From positions 1-64,000 of the forward strand of contig JBGAVW010000022.1 of the NCBI GenBank assembly GCA_044227925.1: a stretch of 64,000 bases of DNA. Direction: 5' to 3'. The stretch comes from JADJLQ01 sp044227925. Its GTDB lineage: Bacteria > Bacteroidota > Bacteroidia > Chitinophagales > Saprospiraceae. How positions within the stretch are numbered: position 1 is the stretch's first letter; every line of letters begins with the position of its first letter. The position numbers and the translations under genes are program-made. Below are positions 36,825-46,697 of this stretch, piece by piece. The notes beneath the pieces were generated by a model. The model was not told the DNA's origin, searched no databases, and saw nothing but the letters and a program-made list of their open reading frames with translations.

Positions 36825-38690
36825 TTACCTCCCCACATGCACCAATAAAATACTGATATCACTGGGTGTAATACCACTGATGCGACTCGCCTGACCTATT
36901 GTCCGTGGTCGAAGTTTGGTAAGTTTTTCTCTTGCTTCGGCAGACAAGGAGTTTAAAGCTTTAAAATTAAAGTTATCTACGAGACGGACATCTTCCAGTC
37001 TGTTCATTTTCTCTACCAAATCACGTTCTCTCTGCAGGTAGCCATCATATTTTATATCTATTTCTGCCAATTCTATTGCCTCTGCATCAAACGGTTTCAT
37101 CATCTCATTTATAGCAGGAACTTTTTTTACTAATTCCGGCAAACTGATTTCAGGTCTTAATATAATATTGTACAATTTTACTTTTTGGGACAGCGGAGCT
37201 GAATCAATAGACATTAAATAGCCATTCATCTGATCTGGGCTCACCGATTGATTTTTTATTAGAGACTCAATTTGATCAGCATGTGAAGTTTTGATATTTA
37301 CCCTGTCTTGCCTTTCTTCCGAACCCATCACACCAAGTTTAAATGCCAATGGGGTAAGCCTGAGATCTGCATTGTCTTGCCTCAGCAGCATTCTATACTC
37401 TGCTCTCGATGTAAACATACGGTAAGGTTCATTTGTCCCTTTGGTCACGAGATCATCTACTAACACCCCTATATAAGCCTCTGAGCGTTTTAAAATAAAA
37501 GGTTCCTGATCATGGATAGCAAGATGTGCATTCATACCGGCAATCAGACCCTGGCATGCTGCTTCCTCATATCCGGTAGTTCCGTTGATTTGGCCCGCAA
37601 AAAACAAATTTTTGATTAAATGTGTTTCAAGACTCAGGGAAAGCTGCGTAGGCGGAAAATAATCGTATTCGATAGCATATCCCGGTCTGAACATTTTTAC
37701 ATCTTCAAATCCGGGGATTTCTTTTAGTGCTTTATACTGAACCACTTCAGGCAAAGAAGATGAAAATCCATTTACATAGATTTCACAGGTATCCCAGCCT
37801 TCTGGCTCAATGAAAAGTTGATGTCTCTCTTTGTCTGCAAAGCGGTTGATTTTATCTTCTATCGAAGGGCAATATCTTGGTCCCAATCCCTGTATTCTAC
37901 CAGAAAACATAGGACTTTGATCGAATCCGGTCTTTAAGATATCATGTACTTTTTCATTAGTATAGGTAATATGACAGGGCAATTGTTTTGTAAGCCTCGG
38001 AGTGTCGGTGTAAGAAAATTTTCCTGCTGGGTCATCTCCCAATTGTATTTCCATACGATCATAATGCAGGCTCCTTCCATCTATACGTGGTGGAGTACCG
38101 GTTTTCATTCGACCTGATTCAAAGCCGAGGGAGATTAATTGTTCGGTGATACCGGTTGCTGCTTTTTCACCTGCCCTTCCTCCTCCAAGTTGTTTTTCTC
38201 CAATATGGATTATCCCATTTAAAAAAGTGCCGTTTGTCAATACGACTGCATTGGATTCAATATCTAATCCCATACTTGTACGCACTCCATATACCCGATT
38301 ATCCTTAACCAGGATACCACTAGCCATATCCTGCCAAAAATCAATATTGGAATGGTCCTCTAACATGGTCCGCCATTTTCTAGCAAATAAGTTGCGATCG
38401 CTCTGCGCACGGGGACTCCACATAGCAGGGCCTTTCGATCTGTTTAGGATTCTAAATTGCACCATGGTATGGTCAGTCACTATACCACTATATCCTCCCA
38501 AGGCATCTATTTCCCTCACGATTTGTCCTTTAGCTACACCGCCCATTGCCGGGTTGCATGACATTTGGGCTATGGTCTGCATGTTCATAGTCATGAGTAA
38601 GACTTTGGAGCCCAGGTTGGCTGCTGCTACTGCCGCTTCACAGCCTGCATGCCCGGCACCTACTACTATGACATCATATTTTGGAAACAT
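36825..38690 (-). CDS. mnmG: tRNA uridine-5-carboxymethylaminomethyl(34) synthesis enzyme MnmG (GidA)
   Basis: A 621-residue FAD protein that, with MnmE, modifies U34 of tRNAs reading split codon boxes. The FAD site VVGAGHAGCEAAVAAANLG is at the N-terminus, followed by CNPAMGGVAKGQIVREIDAL (family signature) and TGTPPRIDGRSLHYD. GLGPRYCPSIEDKI contains the conserved Cys, and FAGQINGTTGYEEAACQGL is the second signature. The helical tRNA-binding domain ends in SRISGITPSDISILLVHVG. Length matches the family. It is a single gene; mnmE is not nearby. Confidence 0.97.
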   Translation of the reverse strand: MFPKYDVIVVGAGHAGCEAAVAAANLGSKVLLMTMNMQTIAQMSCNPAMGGVAKGQIVREIDALGGYSGIVTDHTMVQFRILNRSKGPAMWSPRAQSDRNLFARKWRTMLEDHSNIDFWQDMASGILVKDNRVYGVRTSMGLDIESNAVVLTNGTFLNGIIHIGEKQLGGGRAGEKAATGITEQLISLGFESGRMKTGTPPRIDGRSLHYDRMEIQLGDDPAGKFSYTDTPRLTKQLPCHITYTNEKVHDILKTGFDQSPMFSGRIQGLGPRYCPSIEDKINRFADKERHQLFIEPEGWDTCEIYVNGFSSSLPEVVQYKALKEIPGFEDVKMFRPGYAIEYDYFPPTQLSLSLETHLIKNLFFAGQINGTTGYEEAACQGLIAGMNAHLAIHDQEPFILKRSEAYIGVLVDDLVTKGTNEPYRMFTSRAEYRMLLRQDNADLRLTPLAFKLGVMGSEERQDRVNIKTSHADQIESLIKNQSVSPDQMNGYLMSIDSAPLSQKVKLYNIILRPEISLPELVKKVPAINEMMKPFDAEAIELAEIDIKYDGYLQRERDLVEKMNRLEDVRLVDNFNFKALNSLSAEAREKLTKLRPRTIGQASRISGITPSDISILLVHVGR

Positions 38691-39032
38691 TATGATTGCT
38701 TATTACAATTTGAATTGGCAAAGATAGGGCAATCAGAAGATAAATTCTTGATTATTAAGGACTAACTACTTTAATGGACATAATAATTTTTTGCTTTATT
38801 AGTAAATACAATAGCCGTAAAAAATTCACATAAGGTATAAAATGAAGCGGGAATTCATTAATAACCATTCAGCAAGAATTGGTATTGACAAAAGCCAGGG
38901 TTTTTAAGTGATTCAATTAACATTATGGGTGAATGGAAACAATCCGGTATGAGACTAAAATCATCTTTTGAGGAGCTTATACTGGTAATATTTCGAGGCT
39001 GGGTATAATTATTAATTAACTACTCATATATC
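38691..39032. other. Intergenic region upstream of mnmG
   Basis: About 342 bases between two minus-strand genes (mnmG and the permease downstream of it in sequence order). AT-rich, no convincing ORF, RNA or hairpin seen. It should contain the mnmG promoter and the 3' end of the permease transcript. Confidence 0.4.
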
Positions 39033-40277
39033 TCACTCTACCCGTATCGCATCTATGGGTGATTGCTTAGAAGCCTTATAAGCCGGATAAGTGCCGAATA
39101 CAAGGCCAATGATAAGCGCTATCAACAGTATTAAAAGCAAGCTGTTTAATTCATATGAAATACGAATGATATCCCCTTTCAATATTTTTTTTATTATGGG
39201 CAATGCGATACCCAGTGTTGCCATGCCAAATAAAATTCCCAATAGACTGCCCATCAAAGAAATGGTCATCGCCTCTGCCATAAACTGCATAGCTATCTCT
39301 TTTGGTTTTGCACCTAATGCCTTACGTATCCCGATTTCACGGGTACGTTCAGTGACCGACATTAAAAGCACATTCATGATGCCAATGCCACCTACCAAAA
39401 TGGATATGCCTACGATCAGTCCCATGATGGATTTAAATAATAGTATGCCACGTTTTAGTTGATCTACCCTGAAATCATTTGACCTGATGCTGAAATCATC
39501 TTTTTTATATGGAATACGGGTAAAGTAAGTTTCTATCTTCGATTTTAGCAAGGGCAGATTTTCTATTTTGTCGGTGGTCACTAATAATGAACTGTTATAA
39601 CTTTTGATTAGTTCTTTCGTTGAAGCAGTAAGTGGTATCACTATATTTGATTGCTGGCCCTGGTCTCGGGCGGACTGAATTATTCCAATAATTTTATATT
39701 TGGAAGAAGAAAGTGAAATGGCTTGCCCTATCAACGTTGCGATGTTGGAAGAATCTTTGATTAATCTTTTTGCCAGGATCAGATTGATTACAGCAACACT
39801 GTCGTTGGATGCAACATGTCCCTGATTAAAAAGGCTACCGTACACCACTGAATCTTTCGATTCAAAGAAATTGGGCAACGTAATCAGTACATTAGTAGGT
39901 CTACCGGCGGTGTCATCACTTCTTTTTATCCAATCTCGTGAAAATGACATCCATTTTACATTCCCTTCACCATTTACCATTGTATTCAGGCTATCCAAAT
40001 CCTCTATTTTCAGGAAATTTTTATTTTGCTTTTCCATTCTCATACCATCCACCAGAATGGAGTTATTAGGAGAAATCTGGATGGAATTCAGATCTGTTGT
40101 ATTGGCGATCTGGTCGCGCCCAAATTTTTCCATGCCATCACCTAATGCTAAAATAGATATTAATGCCCCTACTCCGATTATAATACCCAAAAGAGACAAA
40201 ATGGTATGCAAAGGTTTTGCACGCAGGGCATGAAAGGCCTCAGAAAAAGCAGTACTTATTAGTTGTACAAACCGCAT
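39033..40277 (-). CDS. MacB/FtsX-type ABC transporter permease
   Basis: A 414-residue permease with four membrane helices: one near the N-terminus (LHTILSLLGIIIGVGALISI), then a large periplasmic MacB_PCD domain (about 45-270), then three C-terminal helices (GLIVGISILVGGIGIMNVLLM, SLMGSLLGILFGMATLG, LLLILLIALIIGLVFGTYP). The cytoplasmic ERTREIGIRKALGAKPKEI coupling motif is typical of FtsX/MacB permeases. No ATPase gene adjoins, so its MacB/LolD-like ATPase must be encoded elsewhere. Confidence 0.9.
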   Translation of the reverse strand: MRFVQLISTAFSEAFHALRAKPLHTILSLLGIIIGVGALISILALGDGMEKFGRDQIANTTDLNSIQISPNNSILVDGMRMEKQNKNFLKIEDLDSLNTMVNGEGNVKWMSFSRDWIKRSDDTAGRPTNVLITLPNFFESKDSVVYGSLFNQGHVASNDSVAVINLILAKRLIKDSSNIATLIGQAISLSSSKYKIIGIIQSARDQGQQSNIVIPLTASTKELIKSYNSSLLVTTDKIENLPLLKSKIETYFTRIPYKKDDFSIRSNDFRVDQLKRGILLFKSIMGLIVGISILVGGIGIMNVLLMSVTERTREIGIRKALGAKPKEIAMQFMAEAMTISLMGSLLGILFGMATLGIALPIIKKILKGDIIRISYELNSLLLILLIALIIGLVFGTYPAYKASKQSPIDAIRVE

Positions 40278-40509
40278 TTATTTTAAATTAAGCCAAAACT
40301 AATTAAAGATTACAGATACTTGTTAAATCATAGATGAATTACTCCCTTCTCCAGTTCAATTTAATTATTTGTCGGTCAAATAAGTATTGGCTACCAGTAC
40401 TTTTTTACCTGGATTTAATAGTCTGCCATCACTTTTTAAGATTTTAGGATTAAAATTGTCGCAGGAGAATAAATTTGGTTTAATTTTAAATGATCATCAA
40501 TACTTAATT

Positions 40510-41031
40510 ATGAATAGAAGATCTTCCTTGCGTCAACTACTGGTAGGTGGAAGTTCATTACTGGTACTTCCTGCCTGGGCCCAAAAATGGGATATCCAAT
40601 CAATGCAATCCCATCATTCTTCGTTTTCCCAAAAAGAATCAGAAACACTGAGCTCCATAGCAGATACGATAATACCCTCCTCCGATGGGAAAATGGGGGC
40701 GAAAACCGTGGGCGTGGATTTGTTTCTGGAAAAATTGTTTGACAGATGCTATGAAAAAGAAATAAATGATAATATCAAATATCAATTAGCAGCAATAGAT
40801 CAATATGCAATTAATGTATTTGGCAATAAATTCGATGCATGCTCTGCTGAACAACGAATTACTTTATTGCAAAGCATGGGCACTTCATCTGATAAAAAGG
40901 AAAAAGATTTTTTTGATCTGGTAAAATCAGAAACCATAAGAGGGTTCAATACCTCAGAGCCTGTAATGATTGCCTTAAAATACAAAGTAGCTCCTGGTCA
41001 CTATTATGGATGTGTAGATGCGAACACTTAA
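40510..41031 (+). CDS. Gluconate 2-dehydrogenase subunit 3-family protein
   Basis: About 173 residues. The ATG at 40510 (MNRRSSLRQLLVGGSSLLVL) gives a Tat-type signal with a twin arginine; the upstream ATG at 40387 adds a leader that spoils it. The mature protein has the subunit-3 pattern SETLSSIADTIIPSSDGKMGAK near its start and VAPGHYYGCVD at its end. This family is the small, Tat-exported partner of GMC flavoprotein dehydrogenases. The GMC gene follows at 41139, separated by a heptamer repeat array, so the two very likely form one dehydrogenase complex. Confidence 0.85.
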   Translation: MNRRSSLRQLLVGGSSLLVLPAWAQKWDIQSMQSHHSSFSQKESETLSSIADTIIPSSDGKMGAKTVGVDLFLEKLFDRCYEKEINDNIKYQLAAIDQYAINVFGNKFDACSAEQRITLLQSMGTSSDKKEKDFFDLVKSETIRGFNTSEPVMIALKYKVAPGHYYGCVDANT

Positions 41032-41033
41032 AA

Positions 41034-41089
41034 CGTACAACGTACCATGTACCATGTACCAAGTACCACGTGCTAAGTGCTGCGTACCA
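41034..41089. repeat. Heptameric GTAC-core tandem repeat array (eight units)
   Basis: Eight 7-bp units: CGTACAA, CGTACCA, TGTACCA, TGTACCA, AGTACCA, CGTGCTA, AGTGCTG, CGTACCA. They start 3 bases after the stop codon of the subunit-3 gene and fill half of the gap to the GMC gene. The GTAC core and 7-bp period match the array at 36773-36814. Confidence 0.85.
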
Positions 41090-41138
41090 TGTTTGATTTT
41101 TTTAATATTAATTCATTAAAGCAAAATTTGGAAATACA

Positions 41139-42842
41139 ATGGCAAACCTCAATATAGATTCAATAAAGAAACGAACATACGATGCAATAGTGATCGGATC
41201 CGGAGCAAGTGGTGGCTGGGCCGCCAAGGAACTTTGTGATCAAGGTTTGAAAACATTGGTGCTGGAAAGAGGACGGGATGTGAAGCATATTATAGATTAT
41301 CCTACGGCGAGCAAAGCACCCTGGGAGTTCGAATTCAGAGGTACCGTACCTTTAGATAAAAGAGCAGGATATCCATTTGGAAGGTTTATGAATGAAGCCA
41401 ATATGCCTTTTGCTATGAAAGAAGATGAGCAACCTGTGGTGTATGAAAAACCTTTTAGATGGTTCAGAGGATATCACGTAGGGGGTAAATCATTATTATG
41501 GGCAAGACAAACACAACGATGGTCGGATTTTGATTGGGAAGGCCCTGCCAGAGATGGATTTGCGGTCGATTGGCCTCTGCGTGCAAAAGATATGGACCCA
41601 TGGTATACTCATGTTGAAAAGTTTGCCGGAATAGCAGGCAACAAAGACGGACTTGAAGAATTACCTGATAGTGTAGTGCAACCCGGATTTGAAATGTCTT
41701 GTATAGAACACTATTTTAAAGAAAAGTTAGAGTCGAATTTTCCAGGCCGGTATTTGATACAGGCTCGCTGTGCTCACCTTACAGATCCTCAGCCTATTCA
41801 CATACAGCAAAATCGATCTAAATGCCAAAATCAAAATATGTGCAATCGCGGCTGTATTTATGGGGCTTACTTTAGCAGCAATGCATCTACTATCCCATGG
41901 GCTATGAAAACAGGTAAGCTTACCATGCGCCCGGATGCAGTGGTCCATTCTATTATCTATGACGACAAAAAGCAAAAAGCCATCGGTGTAAAAATCATCG
42001 ACAGAAACACAAAGGAAGAATTGGATTTCTTCTCGAAGATTATTTTTGTAAATGCCTCTACCATTAACAGCAATGCCATTTTATTAAATAGTAAATCATC
42101 GAGGTTTCCAAATGGCCTGGGTAATGATAGTGGGGTATTGGGCAAATACATGTCATGGCATAATTATCGAGGAAAGGCGAATGCCCAATATGAGGGGTTT
42201 AAAGATAAAAAGACTTCCGGCAGAAATCCTTCCAACTCTTATATTCCAAGATTCCGCAATGTGAGAAAACAAGAAATGGACTTCTTACGTGGTTATGCAA
42301 TTGGTATTGGCGGTGGCAGAGGCAGCTCCAGTGATACCAGTATGATTGGAGATCAGCTGAGGGAAAATTTATTAAATCCAAAACTCGGGCTCTGGAATAT
42401 CAGCAGTTGGATGATGGGGGAATGTGTACCGACGGAAGATAATCATGTGCGACTTTCTGATGATTTGAAAGACAAATATGGCATTCCTCAGATAGTCCTT
42501 TCATGCGAATGGAAAGAAAATGATGATAAAATGGTGGCCGACTATGTAGAGCAATCCAAAGCCATGTTTGAAGCGGCAGGGTTTATTAATATCACTGCCA
42601 ATGATACCAAATCAGCTCCCGGATCCGATATACACGAGATGGGTGGAGTACGTATGGGAAATGATCCAAAGAATTCAATGTTAAATAAATGGAATCAATT
42701 GCATGCCTGTAAGAATGTTTTTGTCAGCGACGGTGCATGTATGACCAGTACCAGTACCCAAAATCCAACCTTGACTTTTATGGCGATTACAGCCAGAGCT
42801 GCAAACAGAGCAGTGGAGGAATTGAGGAAAAGGAATTTGTAA
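41139..42842 (+). CDS. GMC-family oxidoreductase (FAD dehydrogenase subunit)
   Basis: A 567-residue flavoprotein. The FAD-binding loop is AIVIGSGASGGWAAKELCDQ, followed by LVLERGRDV, a GGKSLLWARQTQRW flavin-contact segment, a Cys-rich patch (CQNQNMCNRGCIYGAY) and the GMC_oxred_C domain with SDIHEMGGVRMG and STSTQNPTLTFMAITARAA (catalytic His and Asn region). No signal peptide is visible; in this family the Tat signal of subunit 3 carries both across the membrane. It likely oxidises a sugar or sugar alcohol in the periplasm and passes electrons to a cytochrome. Confidence 0.93.
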   Translation: MANLNIDSIKKRTYDAIVIGSGASGGWAAKELCDQGLKTLVLERGRDVKHIIDYPTASKAPWEFEFRGTVPLDKRAGYPFGRFMNEANMPFAMKEDEQPVVYEKPFRWFRGYHVGGKSLLWARQTQRWSDFDWEGPARDGFAVDWPLRAKDMDPWYTHVEKFAGIAGNKDGLEELPDSVVQPGFEMSCIEHYFKEKLESNFPGRYLIQARCAHLTDPQPIHIQQNRSKCQNQNMCNRGCIYGAYFSSNASTIPWAMKTGKLTMRPDAVVHSIIYDDKKQKAIGVKIIDRNTKEELDFFSKIIFVNASTINSNAILLNSKSSRFPNGLGNDSGVLGKYMSWHNYRGKANAQYEGFKDKKTSGRNPSNSYIPRFRNVRKQEMDFLRGYAIGIGGGRGSSSDTSMIGDQLRENLLNPKLGLWNISSWMMGECVPTEDNHVRLSDDLKDKYGIPQIVLSCEWKENDDKMVADYVEQSKAMFEAAGFINITANDTKSAPGSDIHEMGGVRMGNDPKNSMLNKWNQLHACKNVFVSDGACMTSTSTQNPTLTFMAITARAANRAVEELRKRNL

Positions 42843-43151
42843 GTAGTATTTCGCTTTTGTTCAGCAGTTATCAGAAAATAAATATAAATAGAAGCAATTG
42901 ACCCTGTCATTTGTGAACTGTTGAGATTATTCACTTTACGGAAGAGAATGGTAAATGTCATAAATATAGGATTCAGATAACATTTGTTTTGGTTAATGAA
43001 TTCTTAATAAGTAAAGCCTTAATTAAAATCACTTTTCCGTCTATCGAATAATAACCATCATTGATCTACATATATCTCTGCCATGTATATAATTAAAGTT
43101 TGATTTAAGGTTTTCCTTCAACTTTGGGTTTTAATTTTAAGCTATTCTCTC
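42843..43151. other. Intergenic region before the outer-membrane receptor
   Basis: About 309 AT-rich bases. TTTG at 43099-43102 and CAACTTTG at 43119-43126 loosely match the Bacteroidota -33/-7 promoter (one mismatch in the -7, and a 16-base spacer that is shorter than usual), so this is only a weak promoter candidate for the receptor gene. Nothing else is seen. Confidence 0.3.
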
Positions 43152-45683
43152 ATGAAGTTTTTTTTTACGGCCGTTCTGGTTTTTTTCACTTTATTTTCGT
43201 TTGCACAATTTGGCCCTGGCGGGGGTGGCGCTCAAACACCTACAATCGTAGGTAAAATTACGGGTACCATTATTGACAGTAACACACGTGATCAGGTAGA
43301 GTTTGCGACCATTGCTTTGCGCAGGGTGGGAAGCACTAAAGATATCAACGGTACCCTTACGGATGAGAAAGGGGAATTTAAGCTGGACAATGTATCTCAG
43401 GGGAAATATTCCATCATTATCTCTTTCCTGGGATACGAGACCAAAACGATTTCAAATATTGAGCTTACTCCGAAAAAACCGGATGCCAATTTAGGTAAAA
43501 TCATGTTTAGCCCACAGGGTGTAGCTTTGAACGAGGTGACCGTAGAGGATAAAGCCAGCCTGATCGAAAACAGGGTAGACAAACTGGTGTACAATGCAGA
43601 AAAAGATGCTACATCCGCAGGTGGTAGTGCTGTAGATGTACTACAAAAAGTGCCTTTATTATCTGTTGACCTCGATGGTAATGTAAGCCTGAGAGGGTCT
43701 CAGAATCTGAGAATTTTGATTAATGGAAAACCGAGTGGAATGTTTTCAAATAATGTAGCTGATGCATTAAAGATGATCCCTGCAGATCAGATCAAAAGTG
43801 TGGAGGTAATCACCAACCCATCTGCCAAATACGATGGTGAAGGTTCAGGTGGGATAATCAATATCATTACAAAGAAGAAAAATGCAAATGGAACCAATGG
43901 AAGCGTGAATGCTGCTGTTGGAACCCGGCAAAACAATTTATTCCTCAATCTCGGTGTCCGCAAAGGAAGATTTGGATTAAACGGCGGTGGTGGTGCATTT
44001 TGGGGGTGGCCAGGCTTAGGTAAAAATTCATTGCTTAGAGAAAACTTTGACAATGGCTTGACTAGTGCGGCTACGAATATTACCAGCGAACTTGGAAGTA
44101 ATACCACCTCACGTATTGGTTTTAACGGGAATTTTAGCGCTGACTATGACTTCAATGCTTTTAACAGCGTATCAAGTACTTTTCGTACTAATGGATTTGC
44201 AATGGATAGAAGCTCGAATACTGCCGTCTCCATTAATAATATAGCTCAGCAAATCAGATCAGGATATAATAGAGTGAATGAAGCGGACAATCTAAGAGGT
44301 GGATTTGATTGGAATACAGATTTTAAACGAACGTTTAAGAAAAAAGATCAGGAACTGGGTTTTGCATTCCAATGGTCTTATAATAAAAGTTTTACCGATA
44401 ATCTTTTTATCACTGAAAACGATCCTTCAACCATATTCAACACCCCGCTGCAGAATATCAATCAACAAAGTGATAATAATGGTATAAATAATGAATATAC
44501 TATACAGACAGACTATACGCATCCCTTTAGTGCCAAAGCCAAAATGGAAATAGGAGCGAAAGCCGTACTCAGGGACATCAATTCAGATTTGAATTATTCA
44601 CTTTATAATTTTGATCAGTCAAAATACATTCCCGATCCTTCCAGAACCAGTATCTACAATTATAATCAGGATGTAGCCGCAGGGTATGCATCATTTACTT
44701 TAGGTCTGTCAAAGACAATTAGTATGATCACCGGTGCGCGATGGGAATATACACAGATCAATGGAGCATATGAGACCGGCAATACCAGTCCCTACAAAAA
44801 CAGTTATTCCAATCTTTTACCCAATATTTCTTTTTCAAAGCAACTTCCTAAATTCAGGACAGTGAAACTGGGATATTCAAAACGCATACAAAGACCAAGT
44901 TTGTTTTATATCAACCCTTTCCAGGATGCACAGGACTTTAGAAACATTACCCAGGGTAATCCAAATTTGAAACCTGAGTTGACTGATCAGTTGGAATTAG
45001 TATTGACTACCTTCCTCAAGGGTTCGATGGTAAACCTATCTTTCTATGGAAAACATACCGGAGAAATCATCGAACAGTTTACTACCGTAGATCCCGAAGG
45101 TATTTCGAAAACCACTTTTCAAAATGCCGGTGATAATTACTCCTATGGGGTGAATGCATTTAGCTCGGTAAATGTCACTAAAAAATGGACCCTGCGTGGT
45201 AATGTGAATGTAGGATCCTACAATACGAAGTCCAATCTGACCCAACAAAATTTCAGTGCCGGTGTGCAATATTCAGCCTTTTTGATGTCTTCGTTTGATT
45301 TTAAAACCAAAGGATTAAAAGCCGATTTGTTTGGAATCTTTAATTCACCTCGCCGATCATTGCAAGGTACCAATCCATCTTTTTCTATGTATTCAATTGG
45401 TCTGAGAAAAGATATTCTCAAGAAGAAAGGTACTATAGGATTTAATACAGTTACACCGTTTACCAAATACCGTAATTTCGAATCCAATATTAAAGGTGAC
45501 AATTTTGTTTCTACATCATCTTTTCAAATTCCATTCTCTTCATTTGGTATTAATTTTAGCTATCAATGGGGTAAGATGAATTTTAATGCTCAACCAAAGA
45601 AACGTGGTGTGAAAAACGATGACCTAAAAGATGGCGGCGGAGAAATGGGTGGTGGACAACAACAAGGTGGGGCAAGAAATTAA
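43152..45683 (+). CDS. TonB-dependent receptor / outer-membrane beta-barrel protein
   Basis: An 843-residue outer-membrane protein: signal peptide (MKFFFTAVLVFFTLFSFAQ), a Gly-rich stretch, a carboxypeptidase-regulatory-like domain (GKITGTIIDSNTRDQVEFAT), a plug with VDVLQKVPLLSVDLDGNVSLRG and INGKPSGM, NPSAKYDGEGSGGIINIITKK, and a long OMP_b-brl_3-type barrel. The C-terminus has an unusual Gly/Gln tail (GGGEMGGGQQQGGARN) after the barrel. There is no SusD partner, which places it in the barrel-only TonB receptor group; the ligand could be a peptide or metal complex. An endonuclease/phosphatase-family gene follows after 126 bases. Confidence 0.92.
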   Translation: MKFFFTAVLVFFTLFSFAQFGPGGGGAQTPTIVGKITGTIIDSNTRDQVEFATIALRRVGSTKDINGTLTDEKGEFKLDNVSQGKYSIIISFLGYETKTISNIELTPKKPDANLGKIMFSPQGVALNEVTVEDKASLIENRVDKLVYNAEKDATSAGGSAVDVLQKVPLLSVDLDGNVSLRGSQNLRILINGKPSGMFSNNVADALKMIPADQIKSVEVITNPSAKYDGEGSGGIINIITKKKNANGTNGSVNAAVGTRQNNLFLNLGVRKGRFGLNGGGGAFWGWPGLGKNSLLRENFDNGLTSAATNITSELGSNTTSRIGFNGNFSADYDFNAFNSVSSTFRTNGFAMDRSSNTAVSINNIAQQIRSGYNRVNEADNLRGGFDWNTDFKRTFKKKDQELGFAFQWSYNKSFTDNLFITENDPSTIFNTPLQNINQQSDNNGINNEYTIQTDYTHPFSAKAKMEIGAKAVLRDINSDLNYSLYNFDQSKYIPDPSRTSIYNYNQDVAAGYASFTLGLSKTISMITGARWEYTQINGAYETGNTSPYKNSYSNLLPNISFSKQLPKFRTVKLGYSKRIQRPSLFYINPFQDAQDFRNITQGNPNLKPELTDQLELVLTTFLKGSMVNLSFYGKHTGEIIEQFTTVDPEGISKTTFQNAGDNYSYGVNAFSSVNVTKKWTLRGNVNVGSYNTKSNLTQQNFSAGVQYSAFLMSSFDFKTKGLKADLFGIFNSPRRSLQGTNPSFSMYSIGLRKDILKKKGTIGFNTVTPFTKYRNFESNIKGDNFVSTSSFQIPFSSFGINFSYQWGKMNFNAQPKKRGVKNDDLKDGGGEMGGGQQQGGARN

Positions 45684-45809
45684 AAACGAGTTTCCGGTAG
45701 TTTTCTTACGTATACCACGAAGTACACAAATAATAGTTCAAAAATCTTCCTGTGATGATTGGATACATTCCTTAAGTATTGGGATTATTTTCTATCTTGA
45801 TACCCGTCA

Positions 45810-46667
45810 ATGCATCCTTTAAGAATATTCATGCCTGTACTTTTAATTCTTTTTTTCATGATAGAGGATATCTATGCCCAGGAATTACGGGTAATGACTT
45901 TTAATATTCGCTACGATACACCCAAAGACAGCATGAATAGCTGGGAGCATCGTAAAGACTTTGCAGCATCGTATTTGCCATTTTACGATCTCGACATCTG
46001 CGGTATGCAGGAGGCATTAGTACAGCAATGCCAGTACCTGGACTCCGTGTTGGAAGATTATTCATATATCGGTGTAGGGCGTGATGATGGAAAAGAAAAA
46101 GGCGAGTTTAGCCCAATATTTTACAATCACACCCGGTTAAAGCCATTGGAATCAGGTACGTTTTGGTTGAGCGAATCACCTGCTGTTCCAGGCAAGGCCT
46201 GGGATGCCAATCTGCCTCGCATTGTCACCTGGGCAAAATTTAAAAGGAAGGGCAGGGGCCGTTCATTTTATGTGTTCAATACTCATTTTGACCATCAGGG
46301 TGTGATTGCAAGAAGAGAGAGTGCGACACTTTTGCTGACCAAAGTAAAAGAGATTGCTGGAGATAAAAATGCCATTATCACAGGTGACTTTAATGCGACA
46401 CCCGGTGAGGAACCTATTCAAATCATTACGGATATCAGGAATCCATTGCATCTCTTAGACTCGGAACACAGCTCATCGTCCGGTCATTTTGGTGTGTACA
46501 GTTCCTTCAATGGATTTCAGACTATCGAACAGGAGGGCCGTCATATCGACTATATATTTTTGAATAATCCATCCATCAAAGTAATTCGACATGGTACCTT
46601 ATCACATGCCAGGGCAGGAAAGTATGCATCCGATCACCATCCTGTGATATCCATATTGAAATTCTGA
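45810..46667 (+). CDS. Endonuclease/exonuclease/phosphatase-family hydrolase, exported
   Basis: A 285-residue EEP-superfamily enzyme with a signal peptide (to IYAQ). Catalytic motifs are LRVMTFNIRYDTP, CGMQEAL (metal-binding Glu), NTHFDHQGVIAR, ITGDFNATPGEEP (GDFN) and SDHHPVISI (SDH). Secreted relatives in Bacteroidota are often phosphodiesterases or sphingomyelinase-like enzymes acting on lipids or phosphosugars. The substrate is not determined by sequence. Confidence 0.9.
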   Translation: MHPLRIFMPVLLILFFMIEDIYAQELRVMTFNIRYDTPKDSMNSWEHRKDFAASYLPFYDLDICGMQEALVQQCQYLDSVLEDYSYIGVGRDDGKEKGEFSPIFYNHTRLKPLESGTFWLSESPAVPGKAWDANLPRIVTWAKFKRKGRGRSFYVFNTHFDHQGVIARRESATLLLTKVKEIAGDKNAIITGDFNATPGEEPIQIITDIRNPLHLLDSEHSSSSGHFGVYSSFNGFQTIEQEGRHIDYIFLNNPSIKVIRHGTLSHARAGKYASDHHPVISILKF

Positions 46668-46697
46668 CAAGAATAATTCTTATTTTCGCTTTTAAAT

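Noticed and set aside
38146..38727. Open frame of 193 codons on the plus strand inside mnmG
   Set aside because: Antisense to the highly conserved MnmG; its proline/serine-rich sequence matches no family.
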